This document shows, in pieces, positions 9,779 through 18,485 of a stretch of 64,000 bases of DNA. The stretch is from NCBI GenBank assembly GCA_009773395.1, contig WRPI01000002.1, positions 482,413-546,412 of the forward strand. The letters run 5' to 3'. The notes below the pieces were generated by a model that worked only from the letters and a program-made list of their open reading frames with translations, made no database searches and was not told where the DNA came from. The stretch comes from Hyphomonadaceae bacterium (lineage in GTDB: Bacteria; Pseudomonadota; Alphaproteobacteria; Caulobacterales; Aquidulcibacteraceae). The position numbers and the translations under genes are program-made. Position 1 is the stretch's first letter. Each line of letters starts with the position of its first letter.

Positions 9779-10897
9779 ATGCGCGACTATTGGGCGATTG
9801 GACTAATGACGGGAACCGCGCTCGATGGCTATGTTGATGTCGCGCTTATTAGGACTGATGGCCACAAAATCCTTGAACTTGGCCCCTATGAGCTTGTCCC
9901 ATATTCAGATGCCCAACGTGAAATATTATGGCAGGCAGTTCATGCGGCATTGGATTGGCAATTCAATGGGCCACCGCCGAGCATTTTCGAAGCCGCCACC
10001 GCAACCATAACCCTAATTTGCACCGATGGTGTGGAAGCCTTGTTACAAAAAACTGGCTTTGATAAATCTAAAATTGATTATGTTGGCGCACATGGCCTTA
10101 CGGTTTTGCATCACCCGCCCAAAGCTGGCGAAATTGGCCAAACATTGCAATTGTTGGACGGCGCGAAACTGGCGAAAACCATTGGCATACCCGTGATTTA
10201 TGACTTTCGCGCTAATGATATGCGGCATGGCGGGCAAGGCGCGCCATTGGCACCAATTTACCACGCCGCATTATTGCAATTTGCCAATTTAGAGCCACCA
10301 GCGGCAATTTTGAATTTAGGCGGCGTTGCCAATATTACATATTGGGCAGGCGGCACCAACGTAGCCGCTTTTGATTGCGGCCCAGCCAATGGCCCTATCA
10401 ATGAATTAGTCGAAGCTCATAAAATTGGCACTTATGACAAAAATGGCGCATTGGCGAGTAAAGGGCGTGTGGATATGGCTCGCTTGGCAAAAATAATGGA
10501 AAATCCATGGTTTGCGCAGCCATTTCCAAAATCACTTGATCGCTATGATTTTGGCGCGGCGCTTGTTGATAGCTTGGCGCTCGAAGACGGCTGCTCGACC
10601 TTAAGCGCGCTGGTTGGAATGGCGGTTGGGCGCGGGCTTGATTTGCTGGCGCAACGCCCGACAAAATTGGTGGTCGCAGGTGGTGGGCGTAAAAACCCCA
10701 AAATGATGCATGACATTGAAAATTTTGCCAAAATTGACCTAATCGATGCCGATGAAATTGGCCTGAGGGGCGATGCGGTCGAAGCCGAATGCTTTGCATT
10801 TTTGGCGGTAAGAAGCGCCTTGGGCTTGCCAATTAGTTTCCCCAATACCACCAATGTAAAAGCGCCAATCACGGGTGGCGTTTTGGCGCGGCCTTAA
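9779..10897 (+). CDS. anmK: Anhydro-N-acetylmuramic acid kinase
   Basis: AnmK phosphorylates and hydrolyses 1,6-anhydro-MurNAc recovered from cell-wall turnover, giving MurNAc-6-phosphate for recycling. The protein begins with the phosphate-binding GLMTGTALDGYVDVAL (the family usually has GLMSGTSMDG). It continues with YVGAHGLTVLHHPP, the adenosine-site FDCGPANGPINE (family TGPGN-like) and VAGGGRKNP near the end. Length is normal for the family. ATG 9779 is taken as the start; TTG 9773 is two codons upstream and closer to the AGGA box. Its stop overlaps the convergent methyltransferase gene by four bases. Confidence 0.93.
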   Translation: MRDYWAIGLMTGTALDGYVDVALIRTDGHKILELGPYELVPYSDAQREILWQAVHAALDWQFNGPPPSIFEAATATITLICTDGVEALLQKTGFDKSKIDYVGAHGLTVLHHPPKAGEIGQTLQLLDGAKLAKTIGIPVIYDFRANDMRHGGQGAPLAPIYHAALLQFANLEPPAAILNLGGVANITYWAGGTNVAAFDCGPANGPINELVEAHKIGTYDKNGALASKGRVDMARLAKIMENPWFAQPFPKSLDRYDFGAALVDSLALEDGCSTLSALVGMAVGRGLDLLAQRPTKLVVAGGGRKNPKMMHDIENFAKIDLIDADEIGLRGDAVEAECFAFLAVRSALGLPISFPNTTNVKAPITGGVLARP

Positions 10898-11658
10898 CGT
10901 GGCTTCCTAAACCGCAAAATGAATTGATCGGTTTTGCCGCGAATTGAGGGGTCAAACACGCCTGCGGTTCTTGGGTCGGCGGGGTTGCGCAATGCGTCCG
11001 ACGTGCCGTCTAAAACAAAGCCTGCGGCCAATACTTCGAGCCTTACTTGGGCCTCATTAATGCGGTGCAAGCGGCGCATATCGGCGGCATTTATACCCGC
11101 TGCGCCTGAATGATCCAACACAACATAATAACCACCGGGTTTAAGCGCATCAAACGCCGCGCGGTTTAGTGCCGCCGCCGCGCTGGCATCAGCAAATAAA
11201 TGGACGTCGTGGTAATTTTGCGAAGTCCAGACCAAATCCGCTTTCACTGGCACATTCAAACCGCTTTCATTGGTGACGACATCATGGACATTGGTGCGGC
11301 CCGCTTCGCCGGCCAATGGCGCAGGGGCAGGGCGGTTGTTGCGCGCCAATAAATCGAGGTAAAATTTGGCATTAACCGCATAAACATGGCCACTATTGCC
11401 AACAGCCGAGCTGAATACCCGCGTGAAATAACCCCCGCCAGCCATTAAATCAATAACCGTCTGCCCAGGTTTAACTTTGGCAAAGCGCAGCATTTCATCA
11501 GGTTTTCTATCCGCATCGCGCGCACGATCTGCTTCGGGGCGAGTTGCGTCGTCATGAACGCTTGCCACAGCGGCGGGCATATTGGCGCAAGAGGCCAATG
11601 AGAACGCTCCAAATAGGCTTATGGCCAAAATCGGATAAAGGGCGAGGCGGTTTGTCAT
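10894..11658 (-). CDS. Exported (lipoprotein) class I SAM-dependent methyltransferase
   Basis: The fold is that of a class I methyltransferase: motif I VIDLMAGGGYFTR, then VYAVNAKF, DLVWTSQNYHD and a YYVVLDHSG strand. Unusually, it has an N-terminal signal with a lipobox (AFSLASC/A), so the mature protein should be a lipoprotein outside the cytoplasm. Similar proteins are annotated as predicted methyltransferases (COG4798-like) in alphaproteobacteria, with no known substrate. ATG 11658 (MTNRLALYP) is preferred over an upstream ATG at 11685 because it gives a standard signal peptide. How it would obtain SAM in the periplasm is unclear. Confidence 0.78.
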   Translation of the reverse strand: MTNRLALYPILAISLFGAFSLASCANMPAAVASVHDDATRPEADRARDADRKPDEMLRFAKVKPGQTVIDLMAGGGYFTRVFSSAVGNSGHVYAVNAKFYLDLLARNNRPAPAPLAGEAGRTNVHDVVTNESGLNVPVKADLVWTSQNYHDVHLFADASAAAALNRAAFDALKPGGYYVVLDHSGAAGINAADMRRLHRINEAQVRLEVLAAGFVLDGTSDALRNPADPRTAGVFDPSIRGKTDQFILRFRKPR

Positions 11659-11739
11659 TTGGGATTTCCATTTTGCAGCAAGCACAAGAATATAAATGGA
11701 ATGCGAAGCATTAGCAACAGGAATTTGTGACCTAGGGTT

Positions 11740-12057
11740 TCAAATAAACCCAAGCAATTTCGCCTTAGCCATAATCGCCTGCACCGCAGCGCTGCTTTGC
11801 CCAAGTGCCATAGCGCTACCTCGTGCACGTTCCAAATGCGCAATCATTGTGTCCAAGTCTTGCTCATTTCGCGCGCGATTTTGGGATTGTAATTCCTTCA
11901 GGCGGGCCGAAACCATATCATTTAATATCAATCGTGCCGAATTGGGCTGCGCCCCATTTGCGGCATAACCCGCGTCAATATAGGCCGTTGTTTGCGGTTT
12001 ACCGAGCGCAAGTCCCTGCGCAAAAGCCTCATGGCGATGGTTTATTAGTGCTGTCAT
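11740..12057 (-). CDS. Small terminase-small-subunit-like protein, orphan
   Basis: A 105-residue protein begins MTALINHRHEAFAQGLALGK and contains TTAYIDAGYAANGAQPNSAR, a helix-turn-helix pattern seen in phage and gene-transfer-agent terminase small subunits. It ends with an SAMALGQSSAAVQAIMAKAK helix and LLGFI, again like that family. TerS proteins recognise packaging sites and load the terminase ATPase. No large subunit, portal or capsid gene is nearby, so this is a stand-alone copy that may have another DNA-binding role. The family call is from pattern recognition and is moderate. Confidence 0.55.
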   Translation of the reverse strand: MTALINHRHEAFAQGLALGKPQTTAYIDAGYAANGAQPNSARLILNDMVSARLKELQSQNRARNEQDLDTMIAHLERARGSAMALGQSSAAVQAIMAKAKLLGFI

Positions 12058-12213
12058 GGGGGGTATGGTAGCATGGTGGGTGAGGTGGGGGATAAGGTGA
12101 GGTTAGGAATGTCGTGTCGCAATTCCCTACTTGCCAAGTCGGGAATATTTTGGTTAAGAAACTCGAAATTATCGTGAATGAACATAATAGGGTGTTTGCA
12201 AAGCTCAAAATAA

Positions 12214-12594
12214 ATGAACCTAAATCAAATCACGCTCCCATCTATTGATTTCGAAGCATCGGTGGCCTTTTACCGTCGCATGGGTTTCATCCAAATTGTA
12301 CACGCGCCACCGCGCTATGTTCGTTTTGAATGCCCCGAAGGCGACGCAACATTTTCGATTCACCTTGTCGAAAAATTGGCAAGTGAGAACGGGGTTGTCG
12401 TGTATTTCGAATGCAATGACCTTGATGTAAAAGTGCAGCAGCTTCAATCAAACGGTTTTGTTTTTTCCAAATTACCCACAGACTGCTCATGGTTGTGGCG
12501 TGAGGCGAGGCTTATGGATCCCTCAGGAAACGCGATTTGCCTTTATTGGGCCGGCGAGAACCGCAAAAACCCGCCATGGAAAATTGTGCCGTAA
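12214..12594 (+). CDS. VOC (glyoxalase/bleomycin-resistance fold) protein
   Basis: The 126-residue sequence has the paired beta-alpha-beta-beta-beta pattern of the vicinal-oxygen-chelate fold: SIDFEASVAFYRRMGFIQI at the start, SIHLVEK in the middle, FECNDLDVKVQQLQSNGF in the second half and ARLMDPSGNAICLYWAG at the end. His-54-like and Glu-type metal positions appear to be present, but the substrate cannot be named. The start ATG has only a weak ribosome site. It is separated from its neighbours and may be transcribed with the following thioesterase. Confidence 0.8.
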   Translation: MNLNQITLPSIDFEASVAFYRRMGFIQIVHAPPRYVRFECPEGDATFSIHLVEKLASENGVVVYFECNDLDVKVQQLQSNGFVFSKLPTDCSWLWREARLMDPSGNAICLYWAGENRKNPPWKIVP

Positions 12595-12663
12595 TTTGGT
12601 TATTGAAACGACCTAGCGGTTTGGGTATCAACATTACTCAATTGCAAATTTAAGAAAATCCTG

Positions 12664-13131
12664 ATGACAGAAAAATCAAACTCCCCCGACCCGAAAACCC
12701 AACCCCACCTCGCACTCGATGGCTGGCAAACTTTCAGCGTCAACCCCAAAATTCCATTGGATACCGACCCTTGTGAGGATCTTATGGGGCCGTTTTATTT
12801 TCGGGAGCTTGAAGGTGGTGGACGGGAATGTATGTTCACTCCAACTGAGCGTCATAATAATAATGGCGGCAATACCCATGGCGGTGCCTTGATGACATTT
12901 GCCGATTATGCGCTTTTTGCCCATACCGCCCATGTTCGCACTGGGCCATATGTTACTGTGCAGTTTGAAAGCCAGTTCATTGGGGCGGGGGTTGCTGGCA
13001 TTCCATTATATTCGCGCGGTGAAATTATTCGCACCACGCGCGATTTAATATTCGTGCGCGGCGTTTTGACGCAAAATGAAAAACCCATTTTGTCCTATTC
13101 TGGTATAATAAAGAAAGTTGTTCCGCGATAG
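12664..13131 (+). CDS. PaaI-family hotdog thioesterase
   Basis: This is a probable acyl-CoA thioesterase. The 155-residue protein has a single hotdog domain with the PaaI-type motif NTHGGALMTFADYA, in which the HGG precedes the central hotdog helix. Strands VTVQFESQFIGAG and PLYSRGEIIRTTRDLIFVRG follow. The substrate is unknown. It follows the VOC gene by 69 bases on the same strand, and a palindromic repeat element begins directly after the stop codon. Confidence 0.83.
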   Translation: MTEKSNSPDPKTQPHLALDGWQTFSVNPKIPLDTDPCEDLMGPFYFRELEGGGRECMFTPTERHNNNGGNTHGGALMTFADYALFAHTAHVRTGPYVTVQFESQFIGAGVAGIPLYSRGEIIRTTRDLIFVRGVLTQNEKPILSYSGIIKKVVPR

Positions 13132-13161
13132 TCCTTCAAGGGAAGCACTTAGGTCTTAAGT

Positions 13162-13315
13162 CCTTCCCTCAAGGGAAGGTGGCGCCCTGCGTAGCCGTTA
13201 GGCGAAGCAGGGTGACGGAAGGGTGACCGGTGCCGCGATGACTAACTTTGCCGTTTGCCCAACCGTTTTCACCCTTCAGACGCGCATTCGCGCGCCAGCT
13301 TCCCTCAAGGGAAGC
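13162..13315. repeat. Interspersed palindromic element, copy A
   Basis: A 154-bp element is bounded by CCTTCCCTCAAGGGAAGG (13162-13179) and GCTTCCCTCAAGGGAAGC (13298-13315), each itself an 8-bp hairpin. It matches the element at 30953-31094 in inverted orientation. Shared internal segments include AACTAACTTTGC and CCAACCGTTTTCACCCTTCA. Two internal hairpins occupy equivalent positions in both copies but have different stem sequences. A partial extra end (CCTTCAAGGGAAGCACTT) lies just upstream at 13133. There is no coding capacity. Confidence 0.85.
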
Positions 13316-13360
13316 AATTACTTCGACAAAACGCCGAGTGAAAATGATAGGAATAATTCA

Positions 13361-13843
13361 ATGGCTCTGAAATTACATTTCGAACTCCAAAGCAAAAAAT
13401 GGCTTGTTGCCGTGGTTATTTCACTGATCGCGACTTTGCTTTTCCAATTCCCCACCGCATTTGCGCAGTCCCGCAGCTATAGTCCGCGCCCTGGAAGTGC
13501 GGAGCGGCGCGAGCTTTTGAACTTGCTACGCCCAATTATCGCACGTGATTTGGGCGCGCCAATTGAATTTGTGGTCAATGAAATTAAAGTATCTGGCTAT
13601 TATGCATTTGTTTCGGTTGATGCCCAAAGGCCGGGTGGCCGACGAATTGACCCTGCCAAAACCAAATGGGCAGGGCGGCACTATCCCGATATTATTGATT
13701 GTTGCCACGCCCAGGCGATTTATCAAAAACGTGGCAATCGCTGGCGGATACTCGAAAGCGCATTGGGCGCAACCGATGTTTGGTATTTATCTTATTGTGG
13801 GCGGGTGCCGAGTGATTTGTACATTGGTTGCCCAACGAATTAG
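13361..13843 (+). CDS. Secreted protein of unknown function
   Basis: I do not recognise this family. The 160-residue product starts with a signal peptide (KKWLVAVVISLIATLLFQF, cleavage near TAFA/Q). The mature part has RRELLNLLRPIIARDLGAPI, then a beta-rich segment with an arginine/glycine loop, and four cysteines (adjacent CC in IDCCHAQ, then SYCG and IGCP) that could form disulfides outside the cytoplasm. ATG 13361 is chosen because AGGA lies nine bases upstream. Longer in-frame starts run into the palindromic repeat. It is convergent with the YafK-like gene, two bases away. Confidence 0.75.
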   Translation: MALKLHFELQSKKWLVAVVISLIATLLFQFPTAFAQSRSYSPRPGSAERRELLNLLRPIIARDLGAPIEFVVNEIKVSGYYAFVSVDAQRPGGRRIDPAKTKWAGRHYPDIIDCCHAQAIYQKRGNRWRILESALGATDVWYLSYCGRVPSDLYIGCPTN

Positions 13844-13845
13844 GA

Positions 13846-14610
13846 TTATTGCATAAATCCGCGTTGCACATAATGGCCATCAATAACTTCAACTCGCGGC
13901 ACGCGTTTGGTGCGCTCAAAACTTGCATCAATTGACCATATTTCACGCCAAAACCCTTGCCATTCACTCCCCGTGTGGCTCGCGATTTTTGCTTCGTCAA
14001 AACGAAATGGCATTGCGTGAACCTGCACCCGTTCTTGCCCGGCAATAAGCGCGGCTTCGACAATTAAATAAATATCTTCAATCGCGGGGTCGGTCATGGC
14101 ATAGCAACCAATTGAACCACAGCCGCCATGCACCATTAAATAAGAACCTGTGCGGCCCCGCGCGGCATCATAAATATTGGGAAAGCCTAAATTGAAAGCC
14201 AAATGCGAACTGCTCATGGCATTTAATTGGGTTTTGCCGACCCAATAAATGCCCTCGGGCGCTTGTCTATCTCCCTCGCGCAATTTTGGTCCTAAATGGC
14301 CAGAATATTTGCAAATCGCATAAGTCTCAAAAAGCCGATAAGTCTCGCCCGATTTAATCCAAAGCTCCAATTGCGACGTTTCTTTGAAAATGCGAATGAA
14401 AACTGGCGAACCGAGTTCAAAACCTTTGTCAGCAAGTTTGGCAGTTAATGGCGCTAAATTGCGGGCTTTCACTTCGGTCAAACGTGCACTGATGGGTGTT
14501 CCGTCGGGGCCATATTTTGAGGGTATATTGGTGGTGGCGCAGCCAGTTAGAACCAGCGCGAAGAAACTTGCCAATACAAATTTGATGATTTGGATTGGGT
14601 TAGCCATCAA
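13846..14610 (-). CDS. YafK/DpaA-like L,D-transpeptidase family lipoprotein
   Basis: This is a cell-wall enzyme with a YkuD catalytic domain. The sequence carries a lipobox (ALVLTGC/A) and later the active-site motif MVHGGCGSIGCYAMTD (His, Ser/Gly and catalytic Cys about residue 165). Strand SQLELWIKSG and APEGIYWVGKTQLN are typical of the YafK branch. E. coli YafK (DpaA) detaches Braun lipoprotein from peptidoglycan; whether this protein cuts or makes cross-links is not visible. It lies 11 bases downstream of the hydrolase gene on the same strand. Confidence 0.85.
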   Translation of the reverse strand: MMANPIQIIKFVLASFFALVLTGCATTNIPSKYGPDGTPISARLTEVKARNLAPLTAKLADKGFELGSPVFIRIFKETSQLELWIKSGETYRLFETYAICKYSGHLGPKLREGDRQAPEGIYWVGKTQLNAMSSSHLAFNLGFPNIYDAARGRTGSYLMVHGGCGSIGCYAMTDPAIEDIYLIVEAALIAGQERVQVHAMPFRFDEAKIASHTGSEWQGFWREIWSIDASFERTKRVPRVEVIDGHYVQRGFMQ

Positions 14611-14621
14611 TAATCCTTCGT

Positions 14622-15293
14622 CTAGCGGCGTCCAGCGGGAACTGGCCTTCTAGGAAGCGCCATTGTTCTATCAATATAGGCCGAAGCCTTGTCGCGCAAT
14701 ACACCTAATTGGTCCTTATAGAAGTGATCCGCGCCTTCAATTTCTTCCCATTCAACCAATTCACCTTTTTGGGTGCGGATTTTGGAAACCGAGCGTTCAA
14801 CATCAAGCGGCGGTGATACCAAATCATTGGATCCAAAATACATCATGCCAGAGGACGGGCAGGGCGCTAGAAACGATAAATCATAGTGATTACAAGGTGT
14901 TGCGACCGCAATAAAAGCATCAATTTCTGGGCGCCGCATAAGCAATTGCAGCGCGATATAAGCACCAAAACTATAGCCAGCAACCCATGTGAATTTGGCA
15001 TTTGGGTTAATGCCTTGCAACCAATCCAACATCGACGCCGCATCGGCCAATTCGCCTGTGCCATTGTCAAAAGAACCTTGGCTTTTACCAACGCCGCGAA
15101 AATTGAAACGCAAAGTCGAAAACCCGCGCTCGACATATAATTTATGGAGCATAACGGCTACGCGGTCCTGCATTGAACCTGCGGCGCGTGGGTGGCCATG
15201 CAAAATCAACGCAATCGGCGAGCCTTCAATTTCGGATTGATTATAGCGCGCCTCGATACGACCAACTGGCCCCGAAAGTATAAGTTCAGTCAT
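14622..15293 (-). CDS. Alpha/beta hydrolase
   Basis: The 223-residue protein has the alpha/beta hydrolase core: HGHP oxyanion strand, FRGVGKSQG, the nucleophile elbow GYSFGA (Ser), VSPPLD near the acid position and the histidine in GADHFYKDQ. This matches the dienelactone-hydrolase-like group often annotated as predicted alpha/beta superfamily hydrolase (COG2945). No signal peptide is seen, so it should be cytosolic. The substrate is unknown. The gene diverges from the SUF operon and leads the YafK-like gene in a two-gene unit. Confidence 0.85.
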   Translation of the reverse strand: MTELILSGPVGRIEARYNQSEIEGSPIALILHGHPRAAGSMQDRVAVMLHKLYVERGFSTLRFNFRGVGKSQGSFDNGTGELADAASMLDWLQGINPNAKFTWVAGYSFGAYIALQLLMRRPEIDAFIAVATPCNHYDLSFLAPCPSSGMMYFGSNDLVSPPLDVERSVSKIRTQKGELVEWEEIEGADHFYKDQLGVLRDKASAYIDRTMALPRRPVPAGRR

Positions 15294-15307
15294 ATTGTTT
15301 CCTATTC

Positions 15308-15336
15308 TTGACTAATTAAGTCGGGAATTGTATTTG
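15308..15336 (+). promoter_or_regulatory. Putative SUF operon promoter with overlapping dyad
   Basis: TTGACT (15308-15313), a 17-base spacer and TATTTG (15331-15336) form a plausible promoter 105 bases before iscR. The -35 region overlaps the near-palindrome GACTAATTAAGTC (15310-15322), a position suited to repression by the operon's own Rrf2-family regulator. Operator identity is inference; the hydrolase gene diverges from the same region. Confidence 0.45.
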
Positions 15337-15440
15337 TGCCTTTTCGGCAATTGGCAAGCTACTAACACAAGCAGGTTCAAAAAAGCCAATTTTTTTGCAC
15401 AAAAGCGGTTTGGCGAAGCGAAATACGCAAGGACGACACT

Positions 15441-15875
15441 ATGGAACTCTCAACTAAAGGGCGATATGCCGTAATGGCATTGTTGGATCTGGCAAAATTC
15501 GAACGCGAATCTGGTTTGGTTTCACTAAATGAAATTGCGGCGCGCCAGACGATTTCAGTATCATATCTTGAACAATTATTTGCCAAAATGCGTCGTGGCG
15601 GACTAGTGGTGGCAAAGCGCGGCCCAACTGGCGGCTATAAATTGGCGCGCGCGGCGGCGCAAATTAGCATTGCCTCGATTGTCAAAGCTGTAGAAGAAGA
15701 AATTAAGGCAACTGGCTGTGACCCTGCAACAAAGGCTGGTTGCGGTGGGCGTGAAACTAAATGCGTCGCGCATGATTTATGGGTGGCTTTGACTGGTCAT
15801 ATTCATGAATTTATGGCAAAAATTAGCTTGGAAGATGTATTAGAAGGCCGATTATTGACCACAGCAGGCGAGTAA
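15441..15875 (+). CDS. iscR: Rrf2/IscR-family iron-sulfur cluster regulator
   Basis: This is a winged-helix transcription factor that senses Fe-S status. The 144-residue protein opens MELSTKGRYAVMALLDLAKF, with the recognition region QTISVSYLEQLFAKMRRGGL and the wing VAKRGPTGGYKLAR. It carries three cysteines (93, 101, 108, in GCDPATKAGCGGRETKC) spaced like the cluster ligands of IscR, so it can probably hold a [2Fe-2S] cluster. As first gene of the SUF operon it most likely represses its own promoter when clusters are plentiful. The next gene begins directly after its stop codon. Confidence 0.93.
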   Translation: MELSTKGRYAVMALLDLAKFERESGLVSLNEIAARQTISVSYLEQLFAKMRRGGLVVAKRGPTGGYKLARAAAQISIASIVKAVEEEIKATGCDPATKAGCGGRETKCVAHDLWVALTGHIHEFMAKISLEDVLEGRLLTTAGE

Positions 15876-17018
15876 ATGAAACATCGAATTTATTTGGATC
15901 ATAATGCGACTTCTAAATTGCGGCCATTTGTAAAGGCCGCAATGATGGAGGCTATGGATAATTGCGGAAACCCGTCGTCAATTCATATGGACGGTCAAAC
16001 TGCCCGCAAATTGGTCGAAAATGCGCGTAAAGCAATTATTTCGTCACTTGGAACATATTCGGCTGAGGTAGTTTTCACCTCGGGCGCAACCGAAGCCGCG
16101 CAATTAGCATTAGAAAGCGCAAAAGCAATGGGCCTTAATTTGGCGTTTATTGGCGCTGGCGAACACCCTGCGATTATGGCTTATGCCAAGCAATTGTTTG
16201 AAAATTTGGTGGTTATTCCGATTGATGGCAATGGAAATATTGATTGCCGATGGCTTGAAGCACGCCTCGCCCAAGCTCAAAATGCGGGGCAAAAAGCGTT
16301 TGTAGCAGTCCAAGCCGCAAATAACGAAATTGGCATAATTAACCCACTATCGAAAATATCGGGAATTGTTAAAAACCACGGCGCAGCATTGATGGTTGAT
16401 GCGGTGCAAGCATTTGGGAAAATACCGCCAGACGATTATGCGGGTTATGCTGATTGGCTGATTATTTCACCGCACAAAATCGGCGGGCCATTGGGGGTTG
16501 GCGCGTTATTGCTCGCGCCAGGCATTGAAGGCGCAAGAAACCGCCCCGGTGGCGGCCAAGAAAAGGGACTTCGCTCTGGCACTCCCAATATACCCGCAAT
16601 TCGTGGTTTTGGTGTTGCTTCCGCTTTGGCGGGTGATGTAGCCGAATTTGCCGCCACTACTTGCGCTTTGCGCGATAAGTTTGAGCAAGAAATCATGACC
16701 CAATGGCCAGACGCCATTATTTTTGGGCATGCGGCTTCGAGGCTGCCCAATACTTCGTGTTTTGCCATTCCAAATTGGAGCGCCGAACATATGGTCATAG
16801 CCCTCGATTTGGCTGGGGTTTCAATTTCGTCAGGCTCTGCGTGTTCTAGTGGCTCGGTCAAAGCAAGTGCGACATTATTGGTATTGAAAGCGCCCGAACA
16901 ACTGGCTAAATGCGCAGTTCGCGTCAGTTTTGGTTGGAATAATGAAGCCGCAGACCTTGGAAAAATTATCGCAGCCATGCAAAACGCCGATATGCGCAGA
17001 CGAAATGCGGCGGCGTAA
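15876..17018 (+). CDS. Cysteine desulfurase, IscS/NifS-like (class I)
   Basis: This PLP enzyme takes sulfur from cysteine to a persulfide for cluster assembly. The 380-residue protein has YLDHNATSKLRP at the N-terminus, TSGATEAAQLAL, the PLP lysine in SPHKIGGPLGVG, and the sulfur-carrying cysteine in the mobile loop SSGSACSSGSVKAS, which is the class I (IscS/NifS) arrangement. It is distinct from the class II SufS encoded later in the same operon, so the operon carries two desulfurases. Start and stop abut the flanking genes with no gap. Confidence 0.93.
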   Translation: MKHRIYLDHNATSKLRPFVKAAMMEAMDNCGNPSSIHMDGQTARKLVENARKAIISSLGTYSAEVVFTSGATEAAQLALESAKAMGLNLAFIGAGEHPAIMAYAKQLFENLVVIPIDGNGNIDCRWLEARLAQAQNAGQKAFVAVQAANNEIGIINPLSKISGIVKNHGAALMVDAVQAFGKIPPDDYAGYADWLIISPHKIGGPLGVGALLLAPGIEGARNRPGGGQEKGLRSGTPNIPAIRGFGVASALAGDVAEFAATTCALRDKFEQEIMTQWPDAIIFGHAASRLPNTSCFAIPNWSAEHMVIALDLAGVSISSGSACSSGSVKASATLLVLKAPEQLAKCAVRVSFGWNNEAADLGKIIAAMQNADMRRRNAAA

Positions 17019-18485
17019 ATGGCGATAGACAAAAACACCATTTCGGCAGTCGCAGAGCTTGAAAAATACAAATATGGCTTTGTAACCGATATTGCCGCCG
17101 ATGAAGCGCCCAAGGGTTTGGATGAAAGCACCGTGCGCTTTATTTCGGCCAAAAAGAACGAGCCAGAATGGATGCTTGAATGGCGCTTGGCGGCGTTTGC
17201 AAGATGGAAAACTATGGACGAGCCCAAATGGGCGATGGTGAAATATCCCGAAATTGATTTCCAAGACATAATTTATTATTCGGCCCCAAAAGAGCGCCCG
17301 CAAATTGATAGTTTGGACGAAGTCGATCCCAAAATTCTTGAAACCTATAAAAAACTTGGCATTCCCATCCGTGAACAGGAGGTTTTGTTGGGCGTTAAAG
17401 GCTCGGCAAAAATCGCGGTTGATGCGGTGTTTGATAGTGTTTCAGTCGCCACGACTTTTCGTAAAGAATTATCCGAAGCGGGCGTGATTTTTTGCTCGAT
17501 TTCCGAAGCTATTCAAGAATACCCTGATTTAGTGCGCCAATATTTAGGCACGGTTGTGCCGCCTTCGGATAATTTTTACGCCACGCTTAATTGCGCAGTA
17601 TTTTCCGACGGAACTTTTGTTTATATCCCCAAGGGCGTAAAATGCCCAATGGAATTATCGACATATTTCCGTATTAATGCCGCCAATACTGGCCAATTTG
17701 AACGCACACTTATTATTGCCGATGAAGGCAGCTATGTTTCGTATTTGGAAGGCTGCACCGCACCGATGCGCGATGAAAACCAGCTTCATGCCGCGGTGGT
17801 GGAATTAGTGACTTTGGACGATGCCGAAATCCGCTATTCGACTGTGCAAAACTGGTATCCGGGTGATGAAAATGGCATTGGCGGGATTTACAACTTCGTG
17901 ACCAAGCGCGGAGATTGCCGTGGTAAACGCTCAAAAATTTCATGGACGCAAGTCGAAACTGGCTCGGCCGTAACATGGAAATATCCATCTTGCATTTTGC
18001 GCGGCGATGAAAGCATTGGTGAATTTTACTCAATCGCCGTCACCAATAATCACCAACAGGCCGATACTGGCACCAAAATGATTCATTTGGGCAAAAATAC
18101 TTCTTCGCGCGTTATTGCCAAAGGCATATCGGCGGGGCAATCAAACTCAACTTATCGCGGCAAAGTTTCGGCACATAAAAACGCAACAGAAGCACGCAAT
18201 TTTACCCAATGTGATAGTTTGCTTATCGGCGATAAATGCGGCGCACATACCATTCCATATATTGAAAACGCATGTATGAGTGCAGTTTTTGAACACGAAG
18301 CAACCACCACCAAATTGGGCGAAGATCAACTTTTCTATTGCCGCCAAAGAGGTTTGAGCGAGGAAAGCGCAACTGCACTTCTGGTCAATGGTTTCGTGCG
18401 CGAAGTAATGCAAAAACTACCGATGGAATTTGCTGTAGAAGCGCAAAAATTGGTGGCGATTAGCTTAGAAGGGAGCGTGGGGTGA
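17019..18485 (+). CDS. sufB: Fe-S cluster assembly scaffold protein SufB
   Basis: SufB is the main scaffold subunit of the SufBC2D complex on which new clusters are built. The 488-residue length is standard. Recognisable segments are [14 protein letters not shown] near the start, [27 protein letters not shown] and the C-terminal [18 protein letters not shown], which includes a conserved cysteine, with neighbouring glutamate and histidine residues typical of the family. It starts immediately after the desulfurase stop, and its stop overlaps the next gene by four bases, indicating translational coupling. Confidence 0.97.
   Translation: MAIDKNTISAVAELEKYKYGFVTDIAADEAPKGLDESTVRFISAKKNEPEWMLEWRLAAFARWKTMDEPKWAMVKYPEIDFQDIIYYSAPKERPQIDSLDEVDPKILETYKKLGIPIREQEVLLGVKGSAKIAVDAVFDSVSVATTFRKELSEAGVIFCSISEAIQEYPDLVRQYLGTVVPPSDNFYATLNCAVFSDGTFVYIPKGVKCPMELSTYFRINAANTGQFERTLIIADEGSYVSYLEGCTAPMRDENQLHAAVVELVTLDDAEIRYSTVQNWYPGDENGIGGIYNFVTKRGDCRGKRSKISWTQVETGSAVTWKYPSCILRGDESIGEFYSIAVTNNHQQADTGTKMIHLGKNTSSRVIAKGISAGQSNSTYRGKVSAHKNATEARNFTQCDSLLIGDKCGAHTIPYIENACMSAVFEHEATTTKLGEDQLFYCRQRGLSEESATALLVNGFVREVMQKLPMEFAVEAQKLVAISLEGSVG

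Noticed and set aside
13223-13360. Longer N-terminus for the secreted protein at 13.4 kb
   Set aside because: The extension lies inside the palindromic repeat and lacks a ribosome site; ATG 13361 gives a clean signal peptide with AGGA upstream.
16445-17269. 274-codon open frame antisense to the SUF desulfurase and sufB
   Set aside because: It is wholly explained by the opposite-strand genes and has no recognisable domain or ribosome site.
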